From Sulfitobacter sp. F26204 (GTDB lineage Bacteria; Pseudomonadota; Alphaproteobacteria; Rhodobacterales; Rhodobacteraceae): a stretch of 64,000 nt of DNA. This document shows, piece after piece, positions 53,385 through 64,000 of this stretch (position 1 is its first letter; the number at the start of each line of letters is the position of its first letter). The stretch spans positions 372,001 through 436,000 of the forward strand of contig NZ_JAPMLQ010000002.1 of the NCBI RefSeq assembly GCF_026410305.1, written 5' to 3'. A program made the position numbers and the translations under genes. Below the pieces are notes generated by a model that made no database searches, had not been told where the DNA came from, and saw only the letters and a list, made by a program, of their open reading frames with translations.

Positions 53385-54917
53385 ATGAAAGATATTCTTG
53401 AACAGCTGGAAGAACGCCGTGAAACGGCGCGCATGGGCGGCGGGCAGGGGCGCATTGACGCGCAGCATGGCCGTGGAAAGCTGACGGCAAGAGAACGGGT
53501 CGACTTGCTGCTGGATGAAGGGTCGTTCGAAGAGTTCGACATGTTCGTGAGTCACCGTTGTACCGATTTTGGTATGGAAAATCAAAAACCTGCCGGCGAT
53601 GGCGTGGTCACGGGCTGGGGTACGATCAATGGGCGGCTGGTCTATTTGTACTCGCAGGATTTCACCGTCCTGGGCGGTTCGGTATCTGAAACCCACGCCA
53701 GGAAGATTTGCAAGATCATGGATATGGCAATGCAAAATGGTGCCCCCGTGATCGGGCTGAATGATTCAGGTGGCGCGCGGATTCAGGAAGGTGTGGATTC
53801 GCTGGCCGGATACGCCGAAATCTTTCAACGCAACATTATGGCTTCGGGTGTGATCCCGCAGATCAGCGTAATCATGGGCCCTTGTGCGGGGGGCGCGGTT
53901 TATTCGCCTGCAATGACTGACTTTATTTTCATGGTCAAAGACAGTTCGTACATGTTTGTCACCGGCCCAGAAGTGGTCAAGACCGTCACCAACGAAGTGG
54001 TCACCGCCGAAGAACTGGGCGGGGCAGGAACCCATACCAAGAAATCCTCTGTTGCGGATGCCGCGTTCGAAAATGATGTCGAGGCTTTGGCCGAGGTGCG
54101 CCGTTTGGTGGACCTGCTCCCTGCCAACAATCGCGCTGAATTACCGGTACGCCCGTTTTTTGATGACCCGGAACGCATCGAACCTTCTCTTGATACGCTG
54201 GTCCCGGCCAATGCCAATACGCCCTACGACATGAAGGAGTTGATCCTGAAGCTGGGGGATGAGGGCGATTTTTATGAAATTCAGGCGGAGTTTGCCAAGA
54301 ACATCATCACCGGTTTCATTCGGATCGAAGGTCGCACCGTTGGTGTCGTCGCCAATCAGCCGATGGTGCTGGCGGGTGTTCTGGACATCGACAGTAGCCG
54401 AAAGGCGGCGCGGTTTGTGCGCTTTTGCGATTGTTTTGAAATCCCGATCCTGACGCTGGTCGATGTGCCCGGCTTTCTCCCCGGCACGTCACAGGAATAT
54501 GGCGGCGTCATCAAACACGGCGCGAAGTTGCTGTTTGCCTATGGTGAGGCGACGGTGCCGATGGTCACATTGATCACACGCAAGGCCTATGGCGGCGCTT
54601 ATGATGTGATGGCCTCCAAGCACCTGAAATCAGATTTCAACTATGCCTGGCCGACAGCCGAAGTGGCAGTGATGGGTGCCAAGGGGGCCTCGGAAATCAT
54701 CCATCGCGCGGACCGTAATGATGTAGAGAAGCTTGCCCAGCATACTGCGGATTACGAAGCACGCTTTGCAAACCCCTTTGTGGCGGCCGAGCGCGGGTTT
54801 ATTGACGAGGTGATCCAGCCCCGCACAACGCGCAAGCGGATCGCCCGCGCCTTTGCCTCTTTGCGAAACAAGAAAGTAACAACCCCGTGGAAGAAGCACG
54901 GTAACATTCCGTTGTGA
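53385..54917 (+). CDS. pccB: Propionyl-CoA carboxylase, beta (carboxyltransferase) subunit
   Basis: 510 residues; transfers CO2 from biotin to propionyl-CoA. Carboxyltransferase features: [40 protein letters not shown] (acyl-CoA oxyanion hole), [19 protein letters not shown] and [16 protein letters not shown] (biotin oxyanion hole). The family's PccB length is normal. TTTGCAAA boxes upstream imply control by pccR. The partner pccA is 2.1 kb downstream on the same strand, with small genes between. Confidence 0.96.
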   Translation: MKDILEQLEERRETARMGGGQGRIDAQHGRGKLTARERVDLLLDEGSFEEFDMFVSHRCTDFGMENQKPAGDGVVTGWGTINGRLVYLYSQDFTVLGGSVSETHARKICKIMDMAMQNGAPVIGLNDSGGARIQEGVDSLAGYAEIFQRNIMASGVIPQISVIMGPCAGGAVYSPAMTDFIFMVKDSSYMFVTGPEVVKTVTNEVVTAEELGGAGTHTKKSSVADAAFENDVEALAEVRRLVDLLPANNRAELPVRPFFDDPERIEPSLDTLVPANANTPYDMKELILKLGDEGDFYEIQAEFAKNIITGFIRIEGRTVGVVANQPMVLAGVLDIDSSRKAARFVRFCDCFEIPILTLVDVPGFLPGTSQEYGGVIKHGAKLLFAYGEATVPMVTLITRKAYGGAYDVMASKHLKSDFNYAWPTAEVAVMGAKGASEIIHRADRNDVEKLAQHTADYEARFANPFVAAERGFIDEVIQPRTTRKRIARAFASLRNKKVTTPWKKHGNIPL

Positions 54918-54929
54918 GGGGCGCCTCTT

Positions 54930-55106
54930 GTGGATGCTTCGCCTTGGTTCATGTCTTTCGTTGATGAAGGTCTGTTTCCGAACGGTGCAGAGACGCGGAA
55001 ACTGAGGGTCACTGAGGGGTCTATGAGCAGCATCATGAATGGCCGGACGAAAACGTCCGTCGATGCGCTGCTGAAAGCGCAGAGAAAGTTGAAAGAAGAT
55101 CAATGA
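54930..55106 (+). CDS. 58-residue hypothetical protein between pccB and pccA
   Basis: GTG start 12 bp after the pccB stop, with GAGGGG eight nt upstream. Starts MDASPWFMSFVDEGLFPNGA and ends SVDALLKAQRKLKEDQ, a charged amphipathic helix. No known family. Close spacing to pccB suggests the same transcript. Coding potential is suggested by the ribosome binding site and amino-acid composition only. Confidence 0.45.
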   Translation: MDASPWFMSFVDEGLFPNGAETRKLRVTEGSMSSIMNGRTKTSVDALLKAQRKLKEDQ

Positions 55107-55245
55107 CGTCGTCCTTTAATACCCAGTGCTTTACCATTGGCCACGAGGTCTCCGACACCTTGAGGGGGCCGGGGATGTCTATTGTGGATGCCTCCTGCCC
55201 CCAGCACGGGCAGGCCGGGCACCTTGTTCGCAAGGGATGTGCCCT

Positions 55246-55626
55246 GTGAAACCATTGCTTGCAGCCCTCCTTTTTGTTGCCAGCCCCGCTTTGGCCGTAG
55301 ATGTGCCTTCTGGTCAGCCCTTGGATCTGCATGAGGTTCTGGTGGACCGAGTGGAGAGTGAAACCTGGATCCGGTTCCGCTTTATTGCGCCTGACATCAC
55401 GCGTGATGGCGATGCGATGGATTATGACGCCGCCGCAGGGGATATGATGCACCTATGCACCGAATTGGCCTTGCCATACATTCAGCACCATGCTCTCGCG
55501 GGGGAGGTCATCGTGATCTCACTGGCCGACCGCGCCACGGAATTCGGGATCCCCGACCCCGAAGCGACACAATTCTTCGAGGCTTTTCGTCCTGTGGATA
55601 ACACCTGCATCTGGGAGGATTTGTAA
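55246..55626 (+). CDS. DUF6497-type exported protein
   Basis: 126 residues from a GTG at 55246 (AAGGG nine nt upstream). Signal peptide VKPLLAALLFVASPALA, then PSGQPLDLHEVLVDRVESE, DYDAAAGDMMHLCTELALPY and a C-terminal DNTCIWEDL, which fits the DUF6497 family of Rhodobacterales. Periplasmic; function unknown. Two Cys could form a disulfide. Confidence 0.75.
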   Translation: MKPLLAALLFVASPALAVDVPSGQPLDLHEVLVDRVESETWIRFRFIAPDITRDGDAMDYDAAAGDMMHLCTELALPYIQHHALAGEVIVISLADRATEFGIPDPEATQFFEAFRPVDNTCIWEDL

Positions 55627-55840
55627 TGCAACCACAATATCTTGCGGCTGACGGCTCATGTGAATGCTTTACTGAGGCTTTAGCGTCACAAATTTGCCGA
55701 TTGCGCAGGGCTGGATATGTTTTCGAAACGGACTACTCTATGGTGACGACAAGGACTACCCAAGTATTCCTTACCTCAGTAACGGGACGTGCGAGGCAGT
55801 ATAAGAATGCACGTGCCACCCACATAAACAGGAGACTCAG
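55627..55840 (+). other. Gap without a convincing gene
   Basis: 214 bp. An open frame (55626-56060) crosses it but has no matching start, odd composition and runs across the lipoprotein gene. Nothing further seen except the AGGAGA ribosome binding site at the end. Confidence 0.5.
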
Positions 55841-55987
55841 ATGTCAAAGAGCATCAAATTCCTGGCAGCCATTGGTTTCATCACCACTGTCGCTGCCTGT
55901 ACATCCGGCCAGACGGAAGAAGAATACGTTGTTGTCGAGCCCGAGCCCATCTCGGTTGAGCCAACATACACAGGCAAGTACAAGTAA
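55841..55987 (+). CDS. Small lipoprotein
   Basis: 48 residues: MSKSIKFLAAIGFITTVAAC, a signal with lipobox (Cys20), then TSGQTEEEYVVVEPEPISVE and a Tyr/Lys-rich end. AGGAGACTCAG stands before the ATG. Acidic, Val/Glu/Pro-rich mature part; function unknown. A perfect 9-bp hairpin follows 10 nt after the stop. Confidence 0.7.
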   Translation: MSKSIKFLAAIGFITTVAACTSGQTEEEYVVVEPEPISVEPTYTGKYK

Positions 55988-55996
55988 TCGTACTAT

Positions 55997-56020
55997 GGGA
56001 CAGGCGGCGACGCCTGTCCC
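55997..56020 (+). terminator. Hairpin after the small lipoprotein gene
   Basis: GGGACAGGC (55997-56005) and GCCTGTCCC (56012-56020) pair perfectly with a 6-nt loop. No T-run follows, so it may slow RNA decay or terminate weakly. Confidence 0.45.
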
Positions 56021-56059
56021 AGCCGATACCCGATGGCCCTTTGAACGGAGGGCCGTTTG

Positions 56060-56419
56060 ATGCCAGCTTATATGTTGAAACATCGCGGGTTTCCGGGCCG
56101 TTTGCCCAGCACTGATTTTCAATTCACCATTCGCCGTCCCAATCCCAAGGGAGTAACGCCGATTACCCGGCGCGAACGGCGATCTGACCGTCGTCCGCCG
56201 GATCGTCGCGCGGACGCGGCCTTCATGAAGGCACTGTGGGACCATTTCGGCCCGCATCCTTTCGAACGCGGCAATCTCGATGCCGGCCGATTGTCCTGGC
56301 TCTTTGGTCGCGAGGTCCTGCCCGCGTCCGATCCTTTTGACCCGGCACATTATGAATCTCTTTTGGTGATTGACGAGGCTGCAGCACGTGCGGCATTCCC
56401 CGAAGCATTCGAGGAGTGA
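56060..56419 (+). CDS. Hypothetical basic protein in the pcc operon
   Basis: 119 residues from ATG 56060 with GGAGGG seven nt upstream (MPAYMLKHRGFPGRLPSTDF). A strongly basic N-terminal half (RRERRSDRRPPDRRADAAF) precedes an acidic, helical C-terminal half ending AAFPEAFEE. No family recognised; a similar gene is often seen near pcc genes in this lineage (memory, unverified). Confidence 0.6.
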   Translation: MPAYMLKHRGFPGRLPSTDFQFTIRRPNPKGVTPITRRERRSDRRPPDRRADAAFMKALWDHFGPHPFERGNLDAGRLSWLFGREVLPASDPFDPAHYESLLVIDEAAARAAFPEAFEE

Positions 56420-56591
56420 TCGGCATGATTTTGCCCGTTTCCCTCGTGCACCGGCGGTGCTTGGCCGAAATCGGTCAGGACAGCGGCGAAGGCTTGGCTG
56501 GTGCCGCGGCATTGCGGAATGTGGTTGGTGTCGGCAGCGATTCTTCTTCAGCGTCGCCGCTGACAGTCCTAAACCATACCCCTTCCCCTCA

Positions 56592-56633
56592 GGGGCCGCA
56601 GGGCATTTCCCCAAACCCGCGGCCCCCTTTTTT
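56592..56633 (+). terminator. Rho-independent terminator
   Basis: GGGGCCGCAGGG (56592-56603) pairs with CCCGCGGCCCC (56616-56626, one bulge) and is followed by CTTTTTTC. Located 170 bp after the basic hypothetical gene. It would separate the upstream part of the pcc cluster from the rest. Confidence 0.75.
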
Positions 56634-56741
56634 CAAAGCATTTGCTTTCGGCGGGATTGAAAAATCTTCCTGTCGCGACACGCAGCCATTGCCCCTGTCG
56701 CGGCTGGCAAGACCAGAACAGAGCAGACAGGGAACAGAAAC

Positions 56742-56948
56742 ATGTTCGTCACCAGAAACCTCATTGTCATTACCTTGTGTACCGGCCTTGCGGCCTGTGG
56801 CAGCACGATTGCCGAACAGAGCCTTGGCGGCGCTGCGATCGGCGCGGGCGCGGCAGCCCTTACCAGTGGCAGTCTTGCACAGGGCGCCGCCGTCGGTGCC
56901 GCGGGCAACATCACTTACTGCAAGTTCAACCCCGGCAGATGTAACTGA
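56742..56948 (+). CDS. Small glycine-zipper lipoprotein
   Basis: 68 residues. MFVTRNLIVITLCTGLAAC gives a lipobox (Cys19), followed by a Gly/Ala-rich stretch (LGGAAIGAGAAALTSGSLAQ, then GAAVGAAG), resembling glycine-zipper outer-membrane lipoproteins. Ends with a Cys-containing tail KFNPGRCN. An AGGGAACAGAAAC sequence precedes the ATG. Function unknown. Confidence 0.7.
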   Translation: MFVTRNLIVITLCTGLAACGSTIAEQSLGGAAIGAGAAALTSGSLAQGAAVGAAGNITYCKFNPGRCN

Positions 56949-56990
56949 TCCATCATATGCGGCGCCTGCGCGTCGCATGTCGTTTCACAC

Positions 56991-57031
56991 CCCCGCGCAA
57001 CATCTGTTGCGACGGGGCTTTTGCGTTTTTT
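56991..57031 (+). terminator. Terminator-like hairpin upstream of pccA
   Basis: CCCCG(C)GCAACA and TGTTGC(GA)CGGGG form a stem over 56991-57017, followed by TTTTGCGTTTTTT. It lies 23 bp before the pccA start, so either pccA has its own downstream promoter or the hairpin acts as an attenuator. Confidence 0.7.
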
Positions 57032-57053
57032 CAAGACCTCAGAAGGACACCCC

Positions 57054-59099
<2,046 letters not shown>

Positions 59100-60011
59100 G
59101 TGTCAGTACCTGATTTCGAATCTCTCATGAAGCCGGTTCTCGTTTCTGCGAAAGACAGTGAACGAAAAATTTCAGAAGTGGTGGAGGAGCTGGCTCTCAC
59201 CCTCGGTTTAACCGAGGACGAAAGGAATCAGACTCTTCCTAGCGGTAAGCAAACTAGATTTGCAAATAGGGTTCATTGGGCGAGAAGCTATTTGAAGCAA
59301 GCAGGATTGGTCAAGAGCATCAAGCGTGGTGTTTTTGAAGTGACCCAAGCTGGCCGTGCAGTCCTAGAAGAAAATCCGGTGCGTATCGACAAAGCGTATC
59401 TAGAACGCTTTGAGGAATACAGAGATTTCAAATCACGTTCAGGTACGAACGTAGAAAATGCAGAGTTGGGAATAGTTGTTGAAGCTGAACGCGGCTCAAC
59501 GCCGGATGAAGTTCTCAATAGCGCCTATGAAGAAATAAACGCTACTCTGCGACAGGAGTTGTTGAGTAAATTGCGGGACAGTGATCCTGCATTTTTTGAA
59601 GATATTATCGTACGGCTGTTGCTTAAGATGGGCTACGGATATGATGCTAAATCCGGTCAGGTAATCGGGCAAAGCGGCGATGATGGAGTAGACGGAGTCA
59701 TTAACCTCGACCGGCTTGGTGTTGATCAGGTGTACGTACAAGCCAAACGATATGCGCTTGGTAACGTCATCGGGTCAGGGGCAATTCGTGATTTTTACGG
59801 TGCTCTTGGCATGAAAGATGTAACCAAGGGAATCTTCGTTACAACGTCAGCTTTTTCTACCGATGCTGTCCGAACGATAGAAAAACTGGGCGCTAGGATT
59901 GTGCCAATAGATGGAAACCAGCTTGCCCAACTGATGATTGATCACGAAGTCGGTTGCCGCGTTAAGCAAGTCTATCCGATATCTGAAGTTGACGACAGTT
60001 TTTTCGAATGA
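59100..60011 (+). CDS. Mrr-type restriction endonuclease (type IV)
   Basis: 303 residues. The N-terminal Mrr_N winged-helix domain (about 1-100, FANRVHWARSYLKQAGLVKS) and the C-terminal PD-(D/E)xK nuclease domain with GQSGDDGVDGVINLD and VYVQAKRYALGNVIG, giving the D...QxK catalytic set. Mrr cleaves methylated DNA. The GTG start follows the pccA stop directly, with no gap. Base composition is clearly more A/T-rich than pccA, and nothing in the pathway calls for a nuclease, so acquisition by transfer is likely. Confidence 0.88.
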   Translation: MSVPDFESLMKPVLVSAKDSERKISEVVEELALTLGLTEDERNQTLPSGKQTRFANRVHWARSYLKQAGLVKSIKRGVFEVTQAGRAVLEENPVRIDKAYLERFEEYRDFKSRSGTNVENAELGIVVEAERGSTPDEVLNSAYEEINATLRQELLSKLRDSDPAFFEDIIVRLLLKMGYGYDAKSGQVIGQSGDDGVDGVINLDRLGVDQVYVQAKRYALGNVIGSGAIRDFYGALGMKDVTKGIFVTTSAFSTDAVRTIEKLGARIVPIDGNQLAQLMIDHEVGCRVKQVYPISEVDDSFFE

Positions 60012-60019
60012 ATATCGTG

Positions 60020-60112
60020 ATGTTCAAAGGACAGCCAAAAAATTTTGGCTCTGAACCCTATTTCAATAGCCGGGCCGCGGCCCAGTCCGACCCGTCACAG
60101 GAATCGGAGTAA
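60020..60112 (+). CDS. Short open frame after mrr, possible gene remnant
   Basis: 30 residues: MFKGQPKNFGSEPYFNSRAA, ending QSDPSQESE. GC-rich again, unlike mrr. It may be the last part of a gene cut by the mrr insertion, or a small real protein. No ribosome binding site is clear. Confidence 0.25.
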   Translation: MFKGQPKNFGSEPYFNSRAAAQSDPSQESE

Positions 60113-60200
60113 AGGGCGGGATGTCATCATATTTGTCCATATCCTTCTCCTTTGCCTCTATTTCCTTTAATATAGGTGACTCCGGCGGTGCACGCAGCAC

Positions 60201-60656
60201 TCAGCGCGTGCGCGCCGCGTCCTTGTTTTCGCGGATCTCGCGTTGGCGCATGGGCATCTTGTCAATGCTGCGGGTGATCTCGCGCACGCTCCACGGAAAG
60301 GGTTTGCGCAGCCTGTTGCCACCGTCCTTACCAACCAGAACCAGCATGAAACCCCGCGGGCGCATCTGTAAACGCAGCGCTGAACGCGCGGCGGGATCAG
60401 TATCGCTCAATACAATGACATCGCGTTCGAACAGTTCCTCCATACGGGCATGTAGCAATGCCATCTGCTCGATATATGCCGGATCATCCGCGCTGTCGGC
60501 AAAGACCAGTACGGGCCGCTTTTTCCAACGAAATTCGCTCAAATCGTCCATATCTGCCGGAAGAAAAAGCATATCTGCCTGCGGGCTGGCGGTTTCTTCG
60601 GCAAGAGGGGCAGTGGCGATTAGTCCAGCAATAACAATGGGAATTAGGCGTTTCAT
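60201..60656 (-). CDS. DUF4174 exported protein
   Basis: 151 residues from the ATG at 60656 (CAGGAGAGACC upstream). Signal peptide MKRLIPIVIAGLIATAPLAE, then the DUF4174 domain, with FRWKKRPVLVFADSADDPAY and RPRGFMLVLVGKDGGNRLR. The domain is thioredoxin-like but lacks a CxxC. Function unknown. The longer frame upstream overlaps the divergent sulfotransferase-like gene and is not used. Confidence 0.82.
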   Translation of the reverse strand: MKRLIPIVIAGLIATAPLAEETASPQADMLFLPADMDDLSEFRWKKRPVLVFADSADDPAYIEQMALLHARMEELFERDVIVLSDTDPAARSALRLQMRPRGFMLVLVGKDGGNRLRKPFPWSVREITRSIDKMPMRQREIRENKDAARTR

Positions 60657-60755
60657 GGTCTCTCCTGTTGAGACAGATATAAGCCTGATTTGCGCAATTG
60701 CGATGGCTAAACTGCATCTTGGACGGATTAAGCAGGTCGCAAGGGGTTGTGCGCT

Positions 60756-61772
60756 ATGACGCTGTCTCTCCCTGCTGAATGGCCGAACGGGGCGGCGCGA
60801 CTGCAAAGACTGGGCCGAACTGTCATGGATGTTATCTTGCATTTGGGTGCGCATCGCACCGCGACGACCACTTTTCAACATTACATGCGCGACCAGGCCG
60901 ATGCGCTGTCGGCGCAGGACATCGAATTTTGGGGACCACGCCGGTCACGCGATTCTGTGTTTCCGGGGCTGTTTCGCAATTCCACTGCGCCAAGGGGGCG
61001 CAATGTCGCCCTGCGTGCCGTGGGACGGATCCGCATGTTTGCCACCCAGGCTCGCGCAAGGGGCGTGAAACAGCTCTTGATCAGCGATGAAAACCTGCTG
61101 GGCAATTGCATCCAGAATATCAGAGCCGGCCGCCTGTACCCTGCCGCCGGGGAACGCACGGCGCGCATTTCCTTCGCTTTCGGGGGACGTCTGCGCCGTA
61201 TTGTCCTGTCGATCAGATCGCAGGATTTATGGTGGGCTTCTGCCTGTGCACTGACCGTGTCACGCGGTCACCCTGTACCCGGAGCTGCACAGTTCGATGC
61301 AATCTTGCGCGCCCGCCGTACCTGGCGGGATGTGATCATGGATTTGTCCTGTGCCGCACCCGGTGCCGAGATCGAGGTGCTGGCGTTCGAAACGATGCAG
61401 GGACAGCCGGAGGGGATTTTGCGTACCGCCCTTGGGATCGAGGCACCAAAGGATTGCAGAGGGCGCTGGCTGAACGGCTCCAGAGACTTGCCAGGCCTGC
61501 GGGCGGGATTGGTCGATCGGGGGCAAAACCCTGATCTGTTGCCTGAAGGTACAGGTCGCTGGATGCCCTTTACATCGGAACAATCCGCAGAATTGCGGGA
61601 ACAATACGCGGATGATCTGCACTGGCTGATCGCCGGTGCCGATGGTTTGGCAACATTGACAGAGGAGTCACACCCGACAAGAGCGGACCCAAGTCTGCCG
61701 ATGGGTGCACAAACAAAAGGACAGATGCATGACCAAGGACAATTCGAAAGATACATGGCGCAGCACCGCTGA
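60756..61772 (+). CDS. Sulfotransferase-like protein
   Basis: 338 residues from the ATG at 60756 (AAGGGG nine nt upstream). The motif [18 protein letters not shown] resembles the PAPS 5'-phosphosulfate loop of bacterial sulfotransferases, and [15 protein letters not shown] fits the 3'-phosphate region. The acceptor is unknown. The 3' end overlaps the mutase gene by 44 bp, so they are co-transcribed; a functional tie to propionate metabolism is not evident. Confidence 0.7.
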   Translation: MTLSLPAEWPNGAARLQRLGRTVMDVILHLGAHRTATTTFQHYMRDQADALSAQDIEFWGPRRSRDSVFPGLFRNSTAPRGRNVALRAVGRIRMFATQARARGVKQLLISDENLLGNCIQNIRAGRLYPAAGERTARISFAFGGRLRRIVLSIRSQDLWWASACALTVSRGHPVPGAAQFDAILRARRTWRDVIMDLSCAAPGAEIEVLAFETMQGQPEGILRTALGIEAPKDCRGRWLNGSRDLPGLRAGLVDRGQNPDLLPEGTGRWMPFTSEQSAELREQYADDLHWLIAGADGLATLTEESHPTRADPSLPMGAQTKGQMHDQGQFERYMAQHR

Positions 61773-63864
61773 AGCGGAGTTGCGGGGCCGCGGCATTGAC
61801 GAACTGACGTGGAAGACGCTGGAAGGCATCGACGTACAACCGGTCTATACCGCAGCCGACCTTGAAGGCGTGACCCATCTGGACTCCATGCCCGGAGAAG
61901 GGCCTTTTACACGGGGGGTCAAAGCCACGATGTACGCGGGTCGACCCTGGACGATCCGGCAATATGCGGGCTTTTCGACGGCGGAAGAATCAAACGCTTT
62001 TTACCGGCGCAATCTGGCTGCGGGGCAACAGGGTGTTTCTGTCGCTTTTGATCTGGCCACCCACCGTGGCTATGACAGCGACCATCCCAGGGTCGAGGGC
62101 GACGTGGGCAAGGCCGGTGTCGCGATCGACAGTGTCGAGGACATGAAGATTCTCTTTGATGGCATCCCCCTGGACAAGGTCAGCGTCTCGATGACGATGA
62201 ACGGTGCAGTGATCCCGATCCTCGCCAGTTTTATCGTGGCGGGTGAAGAGCAGGGCCATGACAAATCCGTCCTGGCCGGCACAATTCAGAATGACATTCT
62301 GAAGGAATTCATGGTGCGCAATACCTATATCTACCCGCCCGAACCCTCGATGCGGATCATCGGCGATATTATCGAATATACTTCTGACAACATGCCGAAA
62401 TTCAATTCTATTTCGATTTCGGGCTACCATATGCAAGAGGCCGGCGCGAACCTTGTGCAGGAACTCGCCTTTACCTTGGCGGATGGTCGCGAATATGTGC
62501 GCACCGCCATTGCCGCGGGTATGGATGTTGACCGTTTCGCGCCGCGTCTGAGCTTTTTCTTTGCCATCGGCATGAACTTTTTCATGGAAGCCGCCAAGCT
62601 GCGTGCCGCCCGTTTGCTGTGGCACCGGATCATGTCTGAATTCGAACCCAAGAACGCCAAATCCTCGATGTTGCGCACCCATTGCCAAACGTCGGGCGTG
62701 TCTCTGGCAGAGCAGGATCCCTATAACAATGTCGTGCGCACCGCCTTTGAAGCGATGAGCGCGGTGCTGGGCGGGACCCAAAGCCTGCATACCAATTCAC
62801 TGGATGAAGCCATTGGACTGCCCACCGAACATTCTGCGCGTATCGCGCGCAATACACAGTTGATCCTGCAGGAAGAAACCGGCGTGACCAAGGTGGTCGA
62901 TCCTCTGGCGGGATCCTATTACGTTGAGAAACTGACTCATGATCTGGCCGAAGCAGCCTGGAAAATGATCGAGGAAGTCGAAGCTATGGGGGGCATGACC
63001 AAGGCTGTGGCCTCTGGCATGCCCAAGTTGCGTATCGAGGAAGCCGCGGCAACCCGTCAGGCCAACATCGACCGCGGTACCGAAGTGATTGTCGGTGTGA
63101 ACAAATATCGCCGCGACAAGGAAGAACCGATTGATATTCTGGATGTGGACAATGTGGCGGTGCGCGAAAGCCAGATTGCACGCCTCAAGGCGATCCGTAG
63201 CAGCCGTGACGACAGCGCCTGCAAGGCCGCGCTACAAGAATTGTCACGCCGCGCTGCTGAGGGCGGCAACCTTTTGGAGGGGGCTGTTGAAGCTGCCCGT
63301 GCGCGTGCGACCGTAGGAGAGATCAGCATGGCAATGGAAGAAATTTTTGGTCGCCATCGCGCCGAAGTGAAAACCCTCGCAGGGGTTTATGGTGCGGCTT
63401 ATGAAGGAGACGCGGGCTTTGCCACGATCCAGAAGTCTGTCGAACAGTTTGCCGAAGAAGAAGGCCGGCGACCGCGTATGTTGGTTGTGAAGATGGGGCA
63501 GGACGGTCATGATCGTGGCGCCAAGGTGATTGCGACGGCCTTTGCGGACATCGGGTTTGATGTCGATGTCGGTCCTTTGTTCCAGACACCTGCCGAAGCG
63601 GCTCAGGATGCAGTCGACAATGATGTACATGTGATTGGCATTTCTTCGCAGGCCGCCGGGCATAAAACGCTTGCTCCGCAATTGGTGCAGGCGCTGAAGG
63701 ACGCAGGTGCCGAAGACATTCTGGTGATTTGTGGTGGTGTGATTCCGCAGCAGGATTATCAATTTCTCCATGATGCAGGCGTCAAGGCAATTTTTGGCCC
63801 TGGCACCAATATTCCCGCTGCCGCTGAAGAGATACTAAAACTCATACGGGCGGCGCGTGGTTGA
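61729..63864 (+). CDS. scpA: Methylmalonyl-CoA mutase
   Basis: 711 residues; adenosylcobalamin-dependent conversion of (R)-methylmalonyl-CoA to succinyl-CoA. The catalytic domain includes [40 protein letters not shown] and [20 protein letters not shown]; the C-terminal B12 domain has [16 protein letters not shown] (DxHxxG, near residue 592) and [10 protein letters not shown]. The ATG at 61729 has AAAAGGACAG upstream. It finishes the PccAB route from propionyl-CoA. A single-chain, homodimeric type is expected. Confidence 0.97.
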   Translation: MTKDNSKDTWRSTAEAELRGRGIDELTWKTLEGIDVQPVYTAADLEGVTHLDSMPGEGPFTRGVKATMYAGRPWTIRQYAGFSTAEESNAFYRRNLAAGQQGVSVAFDLATHRGYDSDHPRVEGDVGKAGVAIDSVEDMKILFDGIPLDKVSVSMTMNGAVIPILASFIVAGEEQGHDKSVLAGTIQNDILKEFMVRNTYIYPPEPSMRIIGDIIEYTSDNMPKFNSISISGYHMQEAGANLVQELAFTLADGREYVRTAIAAGMDVDRFAPRLSFFFAIGMNFFMEAAKLRAARLLWHRIMSEFEPKNAKSSMLRTHCQTSGVSLAEQDPYNNVVRTAFEAMSAVLGGTQSLHTNSLDEAIGLPTEHSARIARNTQLILQEETGVTKVVDPLAGSYYVEKLTHDLAEAAWKMIEEVEAMGGMTKAVASGMPKLRIEEAAATRQANIDRGTEVIVGVNKYRRDKEEPIDILDVDNVAVRESQIARLKAIRSSRDDSACKAALQELSRRAAEGGNLLEGAVEAARARATVGEISMAMEEIFGRHRAEVKTLAGVYGAAYEGDAGFATIQKSVEQFAEEEGRRPRMLVVKMGQDGHDRGAKVIATAFADIGFDVDVGPLFQTPAEAAQDAVDNDVHVIGISSQAAGHKTLAPQLVQALKDAGAEDILVICGGVIPQQDYQFLHDAGVKAIFGPGTNIPAAAEEILKLIRAARG

Positions 63865-63872
63865 GAATGCGG

Positions 63873-63895
63873 ACGGTATATAAGGCCAAAAAGAG
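63873..63895 (+). repeat. Dispersed 23-nt motif, copy 3
   Basis: Identical core to copies at 18012 (reverse) and 32820. It begins nine nt after the mutase stop; the following AGAAGGGG serves as the ribosome binding site of the next gene. Confidence 0.7.
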
Positions 63896-63907
63896 AAGGG
63901 GCAGGCT

Positions 63908-64000
63908 GTGATCGAGTTTGACCATATCGCCGTTGCCGCGGAGACGCTGGCGGTGGCACAGGCCCATGTGGAGGGCGTTCTGGGTGTTGCGATGCAGGCT
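63908..64000 (+). CDS. VOC/glyoxalase-like protein (3' partial)
   Basis: GTG start after AGAAGGGG. Only the first 31 residues are in the window (MIEFDHIAVAAETLAVAQAH), matching the first strand of the glyoxalase-like VOC fold. It could be a glyoxalase-like domain protein; a methylmalonyl-CoA epimerase is possible from its position after the mutase but the segment is too short to decide. Confidence 0.6.
   Translation, partial: MIEFDHIAVAAETLAVAQAHVEGVLGVAMQA

Noticed and set aside
55626-56060. 144-codon plus-strand frame after the DUF6497 gene
   Set aside because: It runs across the small lipoprotein gene in another frame, has no ribosome binding site and no plausible fold.

Overview
The window looks like a chromosomal segment from a marine Rhodobacteraceae (Roseobacter-group alphaproteobacterium). 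This is inferred from protein content, not from a search: a PccR-type regulator beside propionyl-CoA carboxylase, a betI-betC-betB-betA choline/choline-sulfate operon, DUF1127, DUF2927, DUF1272, DUF4174 and DUF6497 family proteins, perfect CtrA-type TTAA-N7-TTAA boxes, and an alphaproteobacterial RNase P RNA. No rRNA, tRNA, CRISPR array or ordinary insertion sequence was seen.

Layout. 1-4137: the 3' end of a type I secretion operon (TolC-like, LapB-type ABC exporter, HlyD adaptor). 4223-7041: dtd, a nitroreductase, a zinc-ribbon membrane protein and a cytochrome b, all on the minus strand. 7121-12456: a minus-strand cluster of SPFH/GYF, DUF2927 lipoprotein, TelA, XpaC, a two-helix membrane protein and TerC, resembling Ter-type membrane-stress systems. 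12604-19571: housekeeping genes (rluB, tadA, gatCA, an AmpD-like amidase, rnpB, an SDR, rpmG). 19648-24381: small enzymes, a frameshifted DUF1272 gene, a Bax-inhibitor-1 protein and regulators. 24484-27107: two convergent purine deaminases. 27260-35525: mgtE, 5-formyl-THF cyclo-ligase, an orphan coiled-coil protein, a YmdB phosphoesterase, two convergent SLC13-type permeases of equal size, and a YebC regulator. 35592-38455: argP/lysE and a DMT exporter. 38469-44037: the choline-to-betaine operon with a palindromic BetI-like operator and a strongly folded betA leader. 44119-44778: a secreted nuclease whose promoter and start codon lie in CtrA boxes.

44868-63864 is the propionate region: pccR (minus), pccB, several small lipoprotein or hypothetical genes, pccA, an apparently acquired Mrr-type endonuclease, and methylmalonyl-CoA mutase. 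Propionyl-CoA is carboxylated by PccAB and the methylmalonyl-CoA is isomerised by the mutase. TTTGCAAA-type boxes precede pccR and pccB.

The most unusual feature is a 5.6-kb Mu-like element (about 46341-51973) placed 22 bp upstream of the pccR boxes. It has matching TG...CA ends, near-identical 5-bp flanks, an apparently intact repressor and Ner-like protein, only the first ~87 residues of a Mu-type transposase, GemA, and three apparently intact head genes (major head protein, decoration protein, protease) in the reverse of the Mu order and lying between gemA and a Mor-like activator. No portal, terminase or tail gene is present. It is either a recently collapsed prophage or a capsid-encoding transposable satellite. 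Other candidates for novelty are a 23-nt motif present three times and the three-way-junction leader of betA.
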